DNA from: Roseovarius sp. 217
Lineage (GTDB): Bacteria > Pseudomonadota > Alphaproteobacteria > Rhodobacterales > Rhodobacteraceae
Length of the DNA stretch: 64,000 nucleotides
Assembly (NCBI RefSeq): GCF_000152845.1
Contig: NZ_CH902584.1
Location: forward strand, 608,620 to 672,619
Direction of reading: 5' to 3'
Shown here: one piece after another, positions 1 to 9,550 of the stretch
Numbering within the stretch: the first letter of the stretch is position 1
Layout of the letters: the number at the start of each line of letters is the position of its first letter
Made by a program: the position numbers and the translations under genes
The notes under the pieces: generated by a model
What the model saw: only the letters and a program-made list of their open reading frames with translations
Told to the model about the DNA's origin: nothing
The model's database searches: none

Positions 1-449
1 AGGTACGCCGGGGATAACAGGCTGATACTGCCCAAGAGTCCATATCGACGGCAGTGTTTGGCACCTCGATGTCGGCTCATCTCATCCTGGGGCTGGAGCA
101 GGTCCCAAGGGTACGGCTGTTCGCCGTTTAAAGAGGTACGTGAGCTGGGTTTAGAACGTCGTGAGACAGTTCGGTCCCTATCTGCCGTGGGTGTAGGATA
201 CTTGAGAGGAGTTGCCCCTAGTACGAGAGGACCGGGGTGAACGAACCACTGGTGGACCTGTTGTGGCGCCAGCCGCAGTGCAGGGTAGCTATGTTCGGAC
301 AGGATAACCGCTGAAGGCATCTAAGCGGGAAGCCCCCCTCAAAACAAGGTATCCCTGAGAGCCGTGGTAGACCACCACGTCGATAGGCCAGAGATGTAAG
401 CGCAGCAATGCGTTCAGTTGACTGGTACTAATGGCTCGATAGGCTTGAT
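1..449 (+). rRNA. 23S ribosomal RNA, 3' part
   Basis: The window opens inside domain V of 23S rRNA. The peptidyl-transferase segment (GGATAACAGGCTGATACTGC near 12-31) and the sarcin-ricin loop (AGTACGAGAGGACCGG, about 220-235) are both readable. The molecule ends near 449 after GATAGGCTTGATT; the exact 3' end is estimated from the usual alphaproteobacterial end. No protein gene should be called here. A spacer of about 200 bases with no gene separates it from 5S. Confidence 0.97.
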
Positions 450-652
450 TTGATCCAGTAATAGCAAGATTGTTACGGACAAACTCAAAAGCATACACAA
501 AACACAATGTCTTGACTTGGAACACTGCCCAATCGGAGAAAGACGGTTGGGCAATACCTGTCCTCATGACGCCGAGCGCCGTCAGGACAAACAAACGTCC
601 TCAAGTCGCCGATAGGCGGTAGGACACCTAATATGTCTCGAGGTTTTTTCCC

Positions 653-770
653 GGTTTGGTGGTCATAGCACAAGCGAAACACCCGGTCCCATCCCGAACC
701 CGGCCGTTAAGCGCTGTCGCGCCAATGGTACTGCGTCTTAAGACGTGGGAGAGTAGGTCGCTGCCAAACC
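653..770 (+). rRNA. 5S ribosomal RNA
   Basis: The terminal helix is visible: GGTTTGG (653-659) pairs with CCAAACC (764-770). The internal CCCATCCCGAAC segment typical of bacterial 5S lies between them. Length is 118 nt. Order 23S-5S-tRNA-fMet is the usual rrn operon end in Rhodobacteraceae. Confidence 0.95.
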
Positions 771-929
771 TGGTAAAAACCTCAAGACATCAAACTGTAT
801 CTCTCGACCACGATAAAACGCCCCACAACAAAACAATGCTGGGGCATACTATAGGCCCAAGGCGATCAATATCGCCCAAAGCCAAAACAATCGCCCAATT
901 CCACACGCGGAAAACAGGCAAAACACTGT

Positions 930-1385
<456 letters not shown>

Positions 1386-2330
1386 ATTTTTAACGGGGTG
1401 CGGTCGTAGAATTCACGCGGCCATTTTCAGCTTCTGAACGGGCAAAGCCCAGGGTTACCCCGCCGACGCCCATGATCGGGCTTTCGTTGTTGCAAGTCCA
1501 GAGCCATTGCGTGGCGTGATCTTGGGCCTAGTCGATGGTTTCGATGATGTATCGGTCCAGCCATTCATGCCGGACGGTGCGGTTGTAGCGCTCGATGTAG
1601 GCGGTTTGCTGCGGCTGACCGGGTTGGATGGTGATGCCCCGTTTTTCGGCCCATATCAGCAGCTTGCCACTGATATATTCCGTGCCGTTGTCGACCCTAA
1701 TGGTGCCGGGTTTGCCGCGCCATTCGATGATCCTGTCCAGGCTGCGGATCACCCGTTCTGCGGGCAAGGAGAAGTCGATCTCGATACCCAGCCCTTCAGG
1801 TTGCGAAGGTGCAGGAAACACAGCCCAAAACCCCAGGTCTTGCGGGCATCCGTCAGCCCGACCAGCAGATCGGCGATCTCTTCGTTCTCGGCCCGCAGCT
1901 TCGGGCCATAGCAAAAGCAGGTCTCGCTGACCCCGAAGGCCCGGCAAGCGAGGGCGATGCTTGCCCCACGTCGTGACACGGCATTCTCGGCCATCTCGCG
2001 GCGTTGAGATGGCCCAGTCACTTTTTGCAAGGGCTTCGAGTAAATTCGCCTGCATGCTCAGATCCGCATACATCCGCTTCAGGCGACGGTTCTCGTCTTC
2101 CATCGCTTTCATCTGGCTGATCAGCGATGCATCCATGCCGCCATACTTCACCCGTCACTTGTAGAACGACGCATTGCTCATCCCGTGCTCGCGGCACAAC
2201 TCGGCCACCGGCACACCACCTTCCGCCTGACGCAGGATCGCAATGATCTGCACCTCCTTGCGCAGCGATACATCCATCTCTCAAGCTGAGTGGGCGTGGG
2301 CGCCTTCGACATGGGTCTGTCAGGAAGGTA
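1386..2330 (-). mobile_element. Decayed IS3-family insertion sequence
   Basis: Both orfA and orfB of an IS3-family element (IS2/IS407-like type) are recognisable on the minus strand. OrfA starts at ATG 2277 (MDVSLRKEVQIIAILRQAEG) and carries a TGA at 2157-2155 where a Trp codon is expected. OrfB follows and its native end (QKLKMAA stop) lies at 1413. Boundaries are approximate: I did not resolve terminal inverted repeats or a target duplication. The element cuts the serine recombinase at its right-hand junction, so it arrived after the integrative element. Confidence 0.75.
1413..2277 (-). pseudogene. IS3-family transposase OrfAB, multiply disrupted
   Basis: OrfA residues DASLISQMKAMEDENRRLKR and OrfB residues RREMAENAVSRRGASIALA are typical of IS3-family transposases. 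OrfB then reads ARKTWGFGLCFLHLRNLKG and jumps straight to GLGIEIDFSLPAERVIRSLD. Roughly 90-100 codons, including the first catalytic Asp region (WSMDF), are therefore deleted. VDNGTEYISGK and QTAYIERYNRTVRHEWLDRY (second Asp and the Glu region) survive in a shifted frame. Further lesions are a TGA in orfA, a TAG after IIETID, and a frameshift before the final KLKMAA. The transposase is dead; missing residues are stated by comparison with the remembered family pattern. Confidence 0.75.
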
Positions 2331-2961
2331 AGGATTGGGTGGGCGACGAGTTCCATCTATATACTGATTTTCTTGTGGTTTCAGAGGTATACCAGATATC
2401 GTGCGAGTGAGAAGCTTGTTTGCTTTGAGGAGCAGTGACCCAAACTGAACGGTGGCGGCATGACTGATCTGACCGGGGTGGTGAGATCCACAGCTGCGGG
2501 AACGTTATGAGGCTCGTTCTCGACTGCCCGGGCGCATTCGCCTTTTTAACACATCGGATTCTGTTGTACTTGATAGCAGTACGGACAGAAACCGAAGACT
2601 ATCAACCAAAGGACTCTCATTATGAGTGAGGGGCGACCGAGGGGTAGGTCACGATTTGTGCAACAGAGCCCGGTTGAAATGCCATACCTAGAGCAAGATT
2701 GGCAATTCCTTCGACGAGTGTAGTAGAAACAAATGCCTCTCTGTGACCTTTCAATTTAACTGACTAATTCATAAGTTTTAAAATATTGCCTGAATTATAG
2801 GTACTGCGTATCTTTAGTCAGAATTCATACTCGCCAGCTTCCAGTTAGGACAGGACTACCAATCTGGTTGCCTGCACATCGTTGCGGGGAGGTAAATGGA
2901 GCACTGACAACGGGGTGCAGCTCCATCCCGCATAGCTAGACACACTAGGAGGACTGCCAAA
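2331..2961 (+). other. Gene-free stretch with a possible IS terminus remnant
   Basis: No convincing gene. Around 2650-2672 the minus strand reads GGGCTCTGTTGCACAAAT, which resembles the terminal repeats of some IS5/IS6-like elements, so this may be more IS debris. The last part, 2700-2940, is AT-rich and probably holds the promoter of the dehydrogenase gene at 2962; I could not fix a -35/-10 pair. Confidence 0.35.
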
Positions 2962-3840
2962 GTGCAAAAGATCGGATTGATTGGTGTTGGTCTGATGGGG
3001 CATGGCATCGGGAAGAATATTGCAGCCAAAGGCTGGGAACTCCATTTCCTGCACCATGACGGCAACCAGCCAACGGAAGACCTGATCGACCTGGGTGCAA
3101 CCCGTCATGACATGGCGGCGGATCTTGCGAAGGCGTGCGACATCCTGATTCTGTGTGTGACCGGCAGCCCGCAGGTCGAGGACGTGCTGATCGGCTCTGG
3201 TGCCGTGCTTGAAGCCCTGCGGCCCGGCACGATCGTCGTCGACTGTTCCACCGCGATCCCCAGTTCCACCCGCGCCCTTGCCGCAAAGGTCCGCAAGGTC
3301 GGTTCCGAACTGGTGGATGCAGCAATGACTCGGACGCCAAAGGAAGCCGAAGAAGGTCGCCTCAACCTGCTGGTCGGAGGCGAGAGCGACCCAATTGCCA
3401 AGGTACGGCCAGTGCTGGAGACGTTTGCGGAGAACATTTTTGTCGCTGGCGGCCCCGGCAGCGGCCACCAGTTGAAGCTGATCCACAACATCATCTCGCT
3501 CGGCACTGTCACCCTGATCGCCGAAGTTGCCGCCTGTGCGATTTCGGACGGGATGGACGTCGAAGCAATGGTGGACTGCCTGCGCAAGGGCGGCGCCGGT
3601 GGTGCGGCTCTTGAACGGGTCGCCCCCTACATTCTTGAACGCAATTCCGATCTGCTGCGGTTCACCATCGCGAACGCCTACAAGGACGCCAGCTACTACA
3701 CCGAGATGGCAAACGAACTGGGCGCTACCCGACAAGTGGCTGACGCCGTTCACAAAACACTGGGCAATCTGATCGAAAAAGGCGCAGGCGATGCCTTTGT
3801 GCCTGAACAGGTAAAGCTGCTCCAATCACCCCAAGCTTGA
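2962..3840 (+). CDS. NAD(P)-dependent beta-hydroxyacid dehydrogenase (3-hydroxyisobutyrate dehydrogenase-like)
   Basis: A 292-residue cytosolic oxidoreductase of the 6-phosphogluconate/3-hydroxyisobutyrate dehydrogenase superfamily, of normal length. The N-terminal Rossmann motif GLIGVGLMGHGIG spans residues 5-17. The substrate loop DCST is at 94-97, and the catalytic lysine with its partner asparagine is K172 and N176 (QLKLIHN). The GTG start at 2962 is chosen because AGGAGG lies at 2947-2952, nine bases upstream. The loop after residue 120 (MTRTPKEAEEG) differs from the usual SGGxxGA pattern, so the true substrate is uncertain. It heads the catabolic island; a broken TRAP transporter gene follows directly, suggesting the original operon coupled uptake and oxidation of a hydroxyacid. 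Confidence 0.85.
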   Translation: MQKIGLIGVGLMGHGIGKNIAAKGWELHFLHHDGNQPTEDLIDLGATRHDMAADLAKACDILILCVTGSPQVEDVLIGSGAVLEALRPGTIVVDCSTAIPSSTRALAAKVRKVGSELVDAAMTRTPKEAEEGRLNLLVGGESDPIAKVRPVLETFAENIFVAGGPGSGHQLKLIHNIISLGTVTLIAEVAACAISDGMDVEAMVDCLRKGGAGGAALERVAPYILERNSDLLRFTIANAYKDASYYTEMANELGATRQVADAVHKTLGNLIEKGAGDAFVPEQVKLLQSPQA

Positions 3841-3892
3841 AGCCTGTCCGGGTGCCCTGACGCCAATCAAACATTTAGCAACTCTTGAACGC

Positions 3893-4108
3893 GGTGTTGA
3901 TTTGCCCGATTTGTTTCGGAGCGCCACTACCGCATTGTTCACCCCTCCCTTGGGCGTCAACTTGTTCGCTGCGGCACAGGTCGCCGAGATTCCCTTACAA
4001 AGGTTGTTCAAATCCCTGATCATTCCGGTATCGACAGTGATCGCGGCGCTCTTGGTCATAACTGACGTTCCGCAAGTGTCATTGTTTCTGCGGGACATTT
4101 TGAACTGA
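3893..4108 (+). pseudogene. TRAP transporter large permease (DctM), C-terminal remnant
   Basis: About 70 codons survive: FTPPLGVNLFAAAQVAEIPL, then a hydrophobic helix and VPQVSLFLRDIL. This matches the end of DctM-type permeases (TPPxGxNLFxA, then PxISLWLP). A complete DctM has about 430 residues and needs DctQ and DctP partners, none of which is here. A deletion has fused this tail to the region just after the dehydrogenase gene. No start or ribosome-binding site of its own is evident. Confidence 0.7.
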
Positions 4109-4170
4109 CCTGCCGCTGCCACAATCACTGAATTCAGTTCAAACTCTTTGCGTCGACATTATTACTCAGG

Positions 4171-4203
4171 CAATCTGCATAATAGTTAAGATTATGCAGA
4201 TTG
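4171..4203. promoter_or_regulatory. Perfect 13-bp inverted repeat, probable operator
   Basis: CAATCTGCATAAT (4171-4183) and ATTATGCAGATTG (4191-4203) are exact reverse complements separated by 7 bases. The site lies 85 bp before the enoyl-CoA hydratase start. There is no T run after it, so a terminator is unlikely. A regulator of the island, such as the LysR protein at 15.8 kb, could bind here; that link is inferred from shared TGCAGA half-sites near other promoters of the cluster. Confidence 0.5.
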
Positions 4204-4287
4204 TTTGAAGCAAGAGCCCGCCATAGACTACAGTGAACTCACCAAAACATCCGCTGAGATACTGACGACATTCGAGAAAGCACAACA

Positions 4288-5070
4288 ATGATCGAACCTT
4301 ATGTAGAATTGGCAGTGCACGACAGTATCGCCACCATCACGCTGAACAACCCGCCACTGAACGTGTTCAAGATCGAGATGACCGGACAGCTTGATCGCAT
4401 TCTTGAAGGTCTGCGCCGGAATGACGAGGTGCGTGCCATCGTTCTGAAGGGCGCTGGCCGCGCCTTCTGCGCCGGGTCTGATATTTCCGAGTTCGACGCC
4501 TTTCACGAACCGGGCAAGGTCGTTGAATTGAAATTGCTGCGACAGAACGCGGTTTTTGAGAAACTGGCCACTTTCCCCAAACCCGTCGTGGCAGCGATCC
4601 ACGGTCTCGCCTATGGCGGGGGGCTGGAAATAGCCATGTGCTGCGACCTGATCGTCGCCGAAGAGGACTGCCGCTTTGCCATGCCGGAAATGCGCCTTGG
4701 GGTATTCCCCAGCAGCGGTGGCCCCTATCGGACCGTGCGCCGCATCGGTCCTGCCAGGACGAAACAACTGATCTTCCTGACCGAGCCAGTGGATGCCCAA
4801 ACTGCATTCGCCTGGGGTCTGATTGATCGTGTTGTGCCGAAAGACGATGTTGTCAATTCGGCACAGGCCCTTGCGGCGGAGATGTCGAAGCGCCCGCCCC
4901 AGGCGCTTAGCCTGTGCAAAGCCCTGATCGGAGAGGCTACGCGGTTGTCTACCGCCGAGTTGATCTCCCGCTCGCTCGACGCCAGCGACCAGGTCTTTGC
5001 CTCCGCCGACTGCGAGGAGGGCGTGCGCGCCTTCTTTGCCAAGCAAGAGCCCAACTTCGGAATGAACTGA
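4288..5070 (+). CDS. Enoyl-CoA hydratase/isomerase family protein
   Basis: A 260-residue crotonase-fold enzyme, normal length. The CoA-binding/oxyanion stretch GAGRAFCAGSDI spans residues 55-66, and the second oxyanion segment AIHGLAYGGGLEIAMCCDLI spans 103-122. Glutamates at 114 (GGGLE) and 134 (AMPEMRLG) match the two catalytic acids of true hydratases, so hydration of an enoyl-CoA is plausible rather than another crotonase reaction. It follows the inverted-repeat operator and lies 86 bp before the aldehyde dehydrogenase gene on the same strand. Its substrate cannot be told from sequence; neighbouring CoA-transferase and dehydrogenase genes suggest degradation of a short or branched acid. 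Confidence 0.87.
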   Translation: MIEPYVELAVHDSIATITLNNPPLNVFKIEMTGQLDRILEGLRRNDEVRAIVLKGAGRAFCAGSDISEFDAFHEPGKVVELKLLRQNAVFEKLATFPKPVVAAIHGLAYGGGLEIAMCCDLIVAEEDCRFAMPEMRLGVFPSSGGPYRTVRRIGPARTKQLIFLTEPVDAQTAFAWGLIDRVVPKDDVVNSAQALAAEMSKRPPQALSLCKALIGEATRLSTAELISRSLDASDQVFASADCEEGVRAFFAKQEPNFGMN

Positions 5071-5155
5071 AGCCGCCGAAATCGGCAGGCATACTCACCA
5101 TGTTTGCGCAGCGCAGGCAGCGTGCGACCGAGTGATCGCCGCCAGAAAGGAACTC

Positions 5156-6613
5156 ATGATGAACGAGATCAACAACAGCACATCCAAACCACAGAACCTG
5201 ATCGGCAATAGCTGGGTTCCGGCTCAATCCGGCAGGGTTCTTCCGGTCGTATCTCCGATCGATGGGGCGACATTCGCGGAGATCCCGGATAGTGACGCTG
5301 CGGATGTCGATCTTGCCATCGCCGCAGCTCGGGAAGCGTTCGAGACCGGTCCATGGTCGAAGCTGACGGCTGTTGAACGCGGACGGCTGATGTTGAAGCT
5401 CTCCCTGCGTATTCTCGAAGAAAAGGAAGCCTTGGCGCAGATTGAGACGAAAGACAACGGCAAGCCAATCAAGCAGTCGCGCACCGACATGATCATGGCG
5501 GCCCGCTATTTCGAATTCTATGGCAGCGCTGCTGACAAGCTGCATGGCGAAGTCATTCCGTTCATGAACAATTATGACGTCGCGATGTACCGCGAGCCGC
5601 ATGGCGTCGTCGCGGTGATCTTGCCTTGGAACTATCCGGCGCAGCAGGTCGGCCGGTCAATCGCCCCCGCGCTTGCGATGGGCAACACGGTTGTGCTGAA
5701 ACCTTCCGAGGATGCCTGCCTGAGCGCCTTGCGGATTGCAGAGCTTGCCGTCGAAGTCGGATTCCCCGCGGGGGTCTTCAACGTTGTAACCGGGCGCGGA
5801 GAAACCGCCGGCAAGGCCCTGACCGAACATCGCGGCGTGGACTTTATCTCCTTCACCGGTTCGCCCGAAGTTGGAACACTGATTCAGATCGCTGCGGCAA
5901 AGAACTATGTCGGTTGTACGCTGGAGCTTGGCGGCAAATCTCCGCAGATCGTATTCGAAGATGCCGATCTTGACGCCGCAATCCCGGTGTTGGTGAACGC
6001 CCTGATCCAGAACGCTGGCCAAACCTGTTCGGCAGGCAGTCGTGTTTTGATCCATCGCCCCATCTTCGATCAGGTCGTCGCGGAACTGAAATTGCGGTTC
6101 GAGGCGATTGAAGTCGGACCGTCGGGCGAAGACGATGTGATGGGCCCCCTGATTTCCGCCAAACAGAAGCAGCGTGTCGAGCGCTATATCGCGGAGTCGG
6201 ATCAGCCCATTATCGCCAAGGGCCGGATCGGGTCCAACACACCAAGTGACGGCTTTTACGTCGCGCCGGTTCTGTTCGGCCCCTGCAACCCCAACTCGCG
6301 TATCGCTCAGGAAGAGGTCTTCGGCCCGGTCCTGTGTGTGATTCCGTTCAAAGACGAGGCGGAAGCTATCGCCATCGCAAACGGGACAGATTATGGGCTT
6401 GTCGCTTCGGTCTGGACACGCGACGGCGCCCGCCAGAAGAGGGTGGCAAAGGCGTTGCTTTGCGGGCAGGTCTTTGTGAACAATTATGGTGCGGCGGGCG
6501 GCGTCGAACTGCCGTTCGGCGGTGTTCGCAAATCGGGTCACGGGCGGGAAAAGGGTGTGATAGCCTTGCATGAGTTCTCGCGTATCAAGACTGTCGTGAA
6601 CTATTTCGGCTGA
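5156..6613 (+). CDS. Aldehyde dehydrogenase family protein
   Basis: An NAD(P)-dependent aldehyde dehydrogenase of about 485 residues, full length. Visible motifs are the cofactor-binding KPSE (lysine about 182) and FTGSPEVG (about 233-240), the general-base glutamate in LELGGK (about E257) and the catalytic cysteine in NAGQTCSAG (about C291). An in-frame GTG at 5132 would add eight residues, but AAGGA just upstream of 5156/5159 favours one of the tandem ATG codons. It would oxidise an aldehyde formed in this pathway to the acid. It shares the strand and short spacing of the surrounding cluster. Confidence 0.9.
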   Translation: MMNEINNSTSKPQNLIGNSWVPAQSGRVLPVVSPIDGATFAEIPDSDAADVDLAIAAAREAFETGPWSKLTAVERGRLMLKLSLRILEEKEALAQIETKDNGKPIKQSRTDMIMAARYFEFYGSAADKLHGEVIPFMNNYDVAMYREPHGVVAVILPWNYPAQQVGRSIAPALAMGNTVVLKPSEDACLSALRIAELAVEVGFPAGVFNVVTGRGETAGKALTEHRGVDFISFTGSPEVGTLIQIAAAKNYVGCTLELGGKSPQIVFEDADLDAAIPVLVNALIQNAGQTCSAGSRVLIHRPIFDQVVAELKLRFEAIEVGPSGEDDVMGPLISAKQKQRVERYIAESDQPIIAKGRIGSNTPSDGFYVAPVLFGPCNPNSRIAQEEVFGPVLCVIPFKDEAEAIAIANGTDYGLVASVWTRDGARQKRVAKALLCGQVFVNNYGAAGGVELPFGGVRKSGHGREKGVIALHEFSRIKTVVNYFG

Positions 6614-6656
6614 CGCACGCGCCGCAGGCAACACCGTTCAGTGAAGGGAGCGTCAC

Positions 6657-7577
6657 ATGAAAATTGCTGTAATGGGGGCAGGTGCGGTTGGCTGCTACTA
6701 TGGTGCCATGTTCGCGCTCGCCGGACATGAGGTCGTGCTGATCGGGCGGGCACCCTTCGTCGATGCCGTGTCGCAAAGTGGACTGACCCTCGAGAAGGGC
6801 GGTGAACGTCTTGTCGCCAAGGTGAGGGCCAGCACTGATCCTTCGATGATCCGCGGCGCTGACATCGTGATGGTCTGTGTAAAGTCCGGCGATACCAGAG
6901 AGGCCGGGCAGCAAATCGCACCTCATCTGGCGCTAGGTTGCATCGTGCTCAGCCTGCAGAACGGTGTGTCGAATGCCGAAACCCTCGGGCAGATTACCGG
7001 GCGTCCGGTACTGCCCGTCGTAGTCTATGTCGCCAGCCACATGATTGGCCCAGGGGTTGTGCGTCACGAAGGGCGCGGCGATCTGGAACTGTCGGGGCAA
7101 GGTGCGGAGGTAGTCGCCGACATCTTCAACGTGGCCGGTGTCGAGACGCGCGTGTTTGACGATGTCATGGCTTCGCTCTGGGCGAAGCTGGTGGTGAATT
7201 GCGCCATCAATCCGCTGTCGGCCATCACCGGGTTGCCCTATGGCAAGATCGCGGCGCAGGAGGGTATGCCGGAACTGATGCGGGATATTGCCCGCGAAGC
7301 CCTTTCCGTCGCGCAGGCGGAGGGCGTTTCCGTGCCAGACGCAGTTTTCGAAACAATCCGAACCATACCCGTCACAATGGCCGGTCAGCACTCCTCGACG
7401 GCGCAGGACCTAGGACGCGGCAAACCGACCGAAATCGACTACCTCAATGGGGAAATCGTGAGTCGAGCCGCTAAACTGGGCATCGACGTACCGATCAATC
7501 GCACCCTGACCTTGCTAGTGAAAAGCGCCGAGCGCGGGAGCACCGTTGATGGTAAAACGAACAGTATTGGACAATAA
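6657..7577 (+). CDS. 2-dehydropantoate 2-reductase family oxidoreductase (PanE-like)
   Basis: A 306-residue NADPH-dependent reductase of the ketopantoate reductase fold. The Rossmann motif GAGAVGCYYG spans residues 7-16. CVKSGDT and LSLQNGVSNAE (about 96) match family signatures, and WAKLVVNCAINPLSAI holds the conserved lysine and asparagine. AAGGGAG before the ATG supports the start. Being inside a catabolic operon, it more probably reduces or oxidises another 2-keto/2-hydroxy acid than serving pantothenate synthesis; that is inference. Its end overlaps the start of the next gene. Confidence 0.85.
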   Translation: MKIAVMGAGAVGCYYGAMFALAGHEVVLIGRAPFVDAVSQSGLTLEKGGERLVAKVRASTDPSMIRGADIVMVCVKSGDTREAGQQIAPHLALGCIVLSLQNGVSNAETLGQITGRPVLPVVVYVASHMIGPGVVRHEGRGDLELSGQGAEVVADIFNVAGVETRVFDDVMASLWAKLVVNCAINPLSAITGLPYGKIAAQEGMPELMRDIAREALSVAQAEGVSVPDAVFETIRTIPVTMAGQHSSTAQDLGRGKPTEIDYLNGEIVSRAAKLGIDVPINRTLTLLVKSAERGSTVDGKTNSIGQ

Positions 7578-8433
7578 TATGCTGAACATACAACATATTT
7601 CCGCGTTTTCGAGCGGACAGGATGGCGGGAACCCGGCGGGTGTCGTGATCTGTGACACCCTGCCTGAACCTGCCGTAATGCAGAAAGTTGCGGCGGAAGT
7701 CGGCTATTCGGAAACCGTCTTTGCTGCGCCCGAGGGCGATGCGTGGCGGGTCCGATATTTTGCTCCCGAGGTCGAAGTGGATTTCTGCGGCCATGCAACG
7801 ATTGCACTTGGCGCGGCCCTGGCACGCCATGTTGGGCCGGGGCTGTTCACGCTCGACATCAATCGCGCGCGCATAACCGTCGAGGGCCATTCGTCCGACG
7901 CCAGCTGGGGGGCAGCCTTCCAATCGCCGCCGACGCGCAGCGGACCTGTGGCCGCTGCGGTCCTGGCGGAAACCCTGGATATCTTTGGCCTGTCGCGCGA
8001 CAGTCTCGACCCGCGCATTCCCCCCGCCGTGGCCCATGGCGGCGGCGATCACCTGATCCTTGCGCTGAAAGACCGCGAGGCCCTGCGCGAGATGAAGTAT
8101 GACTTTGCCCGGGCGCAGGCGCTGGCCGCACGCGAGGGCTATATTACCTTCAATCTGGTTTTTGCCGAGACGGCGCAACTGTTCGATGCGCGCAATCCGT
8201 TCCCCTTTGGCGGTGTCGTTGAGGATCCTGCGACGGGGGCCGCCGCTGCGGCTCTGGCAGGATACCTGCGCGACATCGACTGGCCGCATCAGGGCCGCGT
8301 AACCATCCGCCAAGGCGAGGATATGGGCGTGCCTTCGCGGCTGATCACCGAGATCACGCCGGAACGGGGTGCCAGCATACGCGTTACGGGAGAGGCCCGT
8401 ACCGTCCGTGAATCGCAAGAGATCGAGATTTGA
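7549..8433 (+). CDS. PhzF family isomerase-like protein
   Basis: About 294 residues with the two-lobe PhzF/diaminopimelate-epimerase fold signatures: GNPAGVVICD near the N terminus, VGYSETVFA with the conserved catalytic glutamate, FCGHATIALG, and VEDPATGAAAAALAGYL in the C-terminal lobe. ATG 7549 is preferred over TTG 7546 because GGGAG lies at 7536-7540; ATG 7579 is another option. It overlaps the end of the reductase gene by 29 bp, implying translational coupling, and is 3 bp before the RidA-like gene. Family members isomerise or epimerise small acids; the substrate is unknown. A second phzF-like gene at 11.5-12.3 kb is broken. Confidence 0.88.
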   Translation: MVKRTVLDNNMLNIQHISAFSSGQDGGNPAGVVICDTLPEPAVMQKVAAEVGYSETVFAAPEGDAWRVRYFAPEVEVDFCGHATIALGAALARHVGPGLFTLDINRARITVEGHSSDASWGAAFQSPPTRSGPVAAAVLAETLDIFGLSRDSLDPRIPPAVAHGGGDHLILALKDREALREMKYDFARAQALAAREGYITFNLVFAETAQLFDARNPFPFGGVVEDPATGAAAAALAGYLRDIDWPHQGRVTIRQGEDMGVPSRLITEITPERGASIRVTGEARTVRESQEIEI

Positions 8434-8436
8434 GAC

Positions 8437-8901
8437 ATGACGACACCTGAACAGAAACTGGAAGCACTCGGCCTGACCTTGCCGCAAGCGCCCGACCCGC
8501 TGGCCGTTTACCGACCAGTGCGAAAGATCGGAAACACGCTTTACCTGTCTGGCCAGATTCCGCGCAATCCCGATGGGACATTTATCACCGGTCGTCTCGG
8601 GGACGATGCAACGGTCGAACAAGGCTACGCGGCGGCGCGCAATGTCGGGCTGCAACTCTTGTCGGTGGTCAAGTCGGTCGCCGGGGATCCGTCGGCTGTC
8701 GAGGCGGTGGCCAAGGTTACCGGTATGGTCAACGCGACACCGGATTTCATCGATCACGCCAAGGTCGTCAACGGCTGTTCCGAACTTTTCATCGAGGTTC
8801 TGGGCGAAGCAGGATATCACGCGCGTGCGGCCGTCGGCATGGGTTCACTTCCGCTTGGGGTCATGGTCGAGATCGAAGCTATCTTCATCGTCAAGGAATG
8901 A
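8437..8901 (+). CDS. RidA/YjgF family enamine/imine deaminase-like protein
   Basis: A 154-residue protein of the RidA superfamily, slightly longer than classic RidA (about 130). GNTLYLSGQIPRNPDG, QGYAAARNVGLQLL and the C-terminal LPLGVMVEIEAIFIV are typical. The usual catalytic arginine near residue 105 is replaced in context (VNATPDFIDHAKVVNG), so this is probably one of the divergent Rid subfamilies whose activity is less certain. Gene order PhzF-RidA-CitE-aminotransferase suggests an intermediate carrying an amino or imino group. Stop overlaps the start of the citE remnant (ATGA). Confidence 0.85.
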   Translation: MTTPEQKLEALGLTLPQAPDPLAVYRPVRKIGNTLYLSGQIPRNPDGTFITGRLGDDATVEQGYAAARNVGLQLLSVVKSVAGDPSAVEAVAKVTGMVNATPDFIDHAKVVNGCSELFIEVLGEAGYHARAAVGMGSLPLGVMVEIEAIFIVKE

Positions 8902-9519
8902 GTGCGCTGGAAGCGATCAGGGCGCCGCTGTTCGTGCCTGCAGATCGATCCGAGCGTTTCGCAAAGGCCGCCGCGTCGGGGACCGATGCGATTATCCTCG
9001 ATCTTGAGGACGCGGTAGCCGACGGTCCCAAGGATGCTGCCCGCGCCGCATTGCGTCGCGATTTCATCGAACTGCCAGTGATCGTGCGCATCAACGCAAT
9101 CGGGAGCACCGCGTTTGAATCCGATCTGGCTGCGGTAGCGACCTTGCGCCCCGACGCAATTATGCTGCCCAAGGCCGAGGGTGCCGATCAGATTGGGTCA
9201 CTGACCGATGTGCTGCCGTATCCGGTCATCGCGCTGATCGAGTCCGCACGGGTCCTCGCCAATGCGCGCGCGATCGCCGCGGCAAAGGGCGTGGCGCTGC
9301 TAGCCTTTGGATCGATCGATTTGCGCCGATCTGCGCTGCGCCCATACCCGCGTGGTATTGGCTCCTGCGCGTTTCGAACTCGTTTTCGCGTCGCGTCTAA
9401 CGGGCATTGCCGCACCGCTCGACGGGGTGACTGTGCTGCCTTATGATCTGTCGGCCACATCTGGCGACGCCTCGCATGCCCGCGCGATCCTAAGCCGGGT
9501 GGATCATCCCGCGCCGTAG
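8898..9519 (+). pseudogene. CitE-like HpcH/HpaI aldolase, frameshifted and truncated
   Basis: The N-terminal 140 residues are a good citrate-lyase-beta-like aldolase: FVPADRSERFAKAAASGTDA, then ILDLEDAVAD (metal/CoA site) and LPKAEGADQIG. At about 9320 the frame breaks: the original continuation, DLRCAHTRVVLAPARFELVF then ASRLTGIAAPLDGVT, is read one frame over. After that the protein stops at 9519, short of the usual C-terminal part (family about 280 residues). Two lesions make a sequencing error an insufficient explanation. Loss of this lyase would cut the carbon-carbon cleavage step of the pathway. Confidence 0.8.
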
Positions 9520-9550
9520 TGGCGAAGAGTATAGCAAATCGAGATATTTC

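Noticed and set aside
58..682. Short open frames inside and beside the rRNA genes
   Set aside because: They lie in 23S rRNA and the 23S-5S spacer, which are non-coding; no motifs or ribosome-binding sites.
2845..3825. 326-codon frame opposite the beta-hydroxyacid dehydrogenase
   Set aside because: Antisense shadow of a gene with clear Rossmann and catalytic motifs; its translation has no family resemblance.
7495..8820. 441-codon minus-strand frame
   Set aside because: Overlaps the intact PhzF and RidA-like genes in antisense; high-GC codon bias creates such long open frames.
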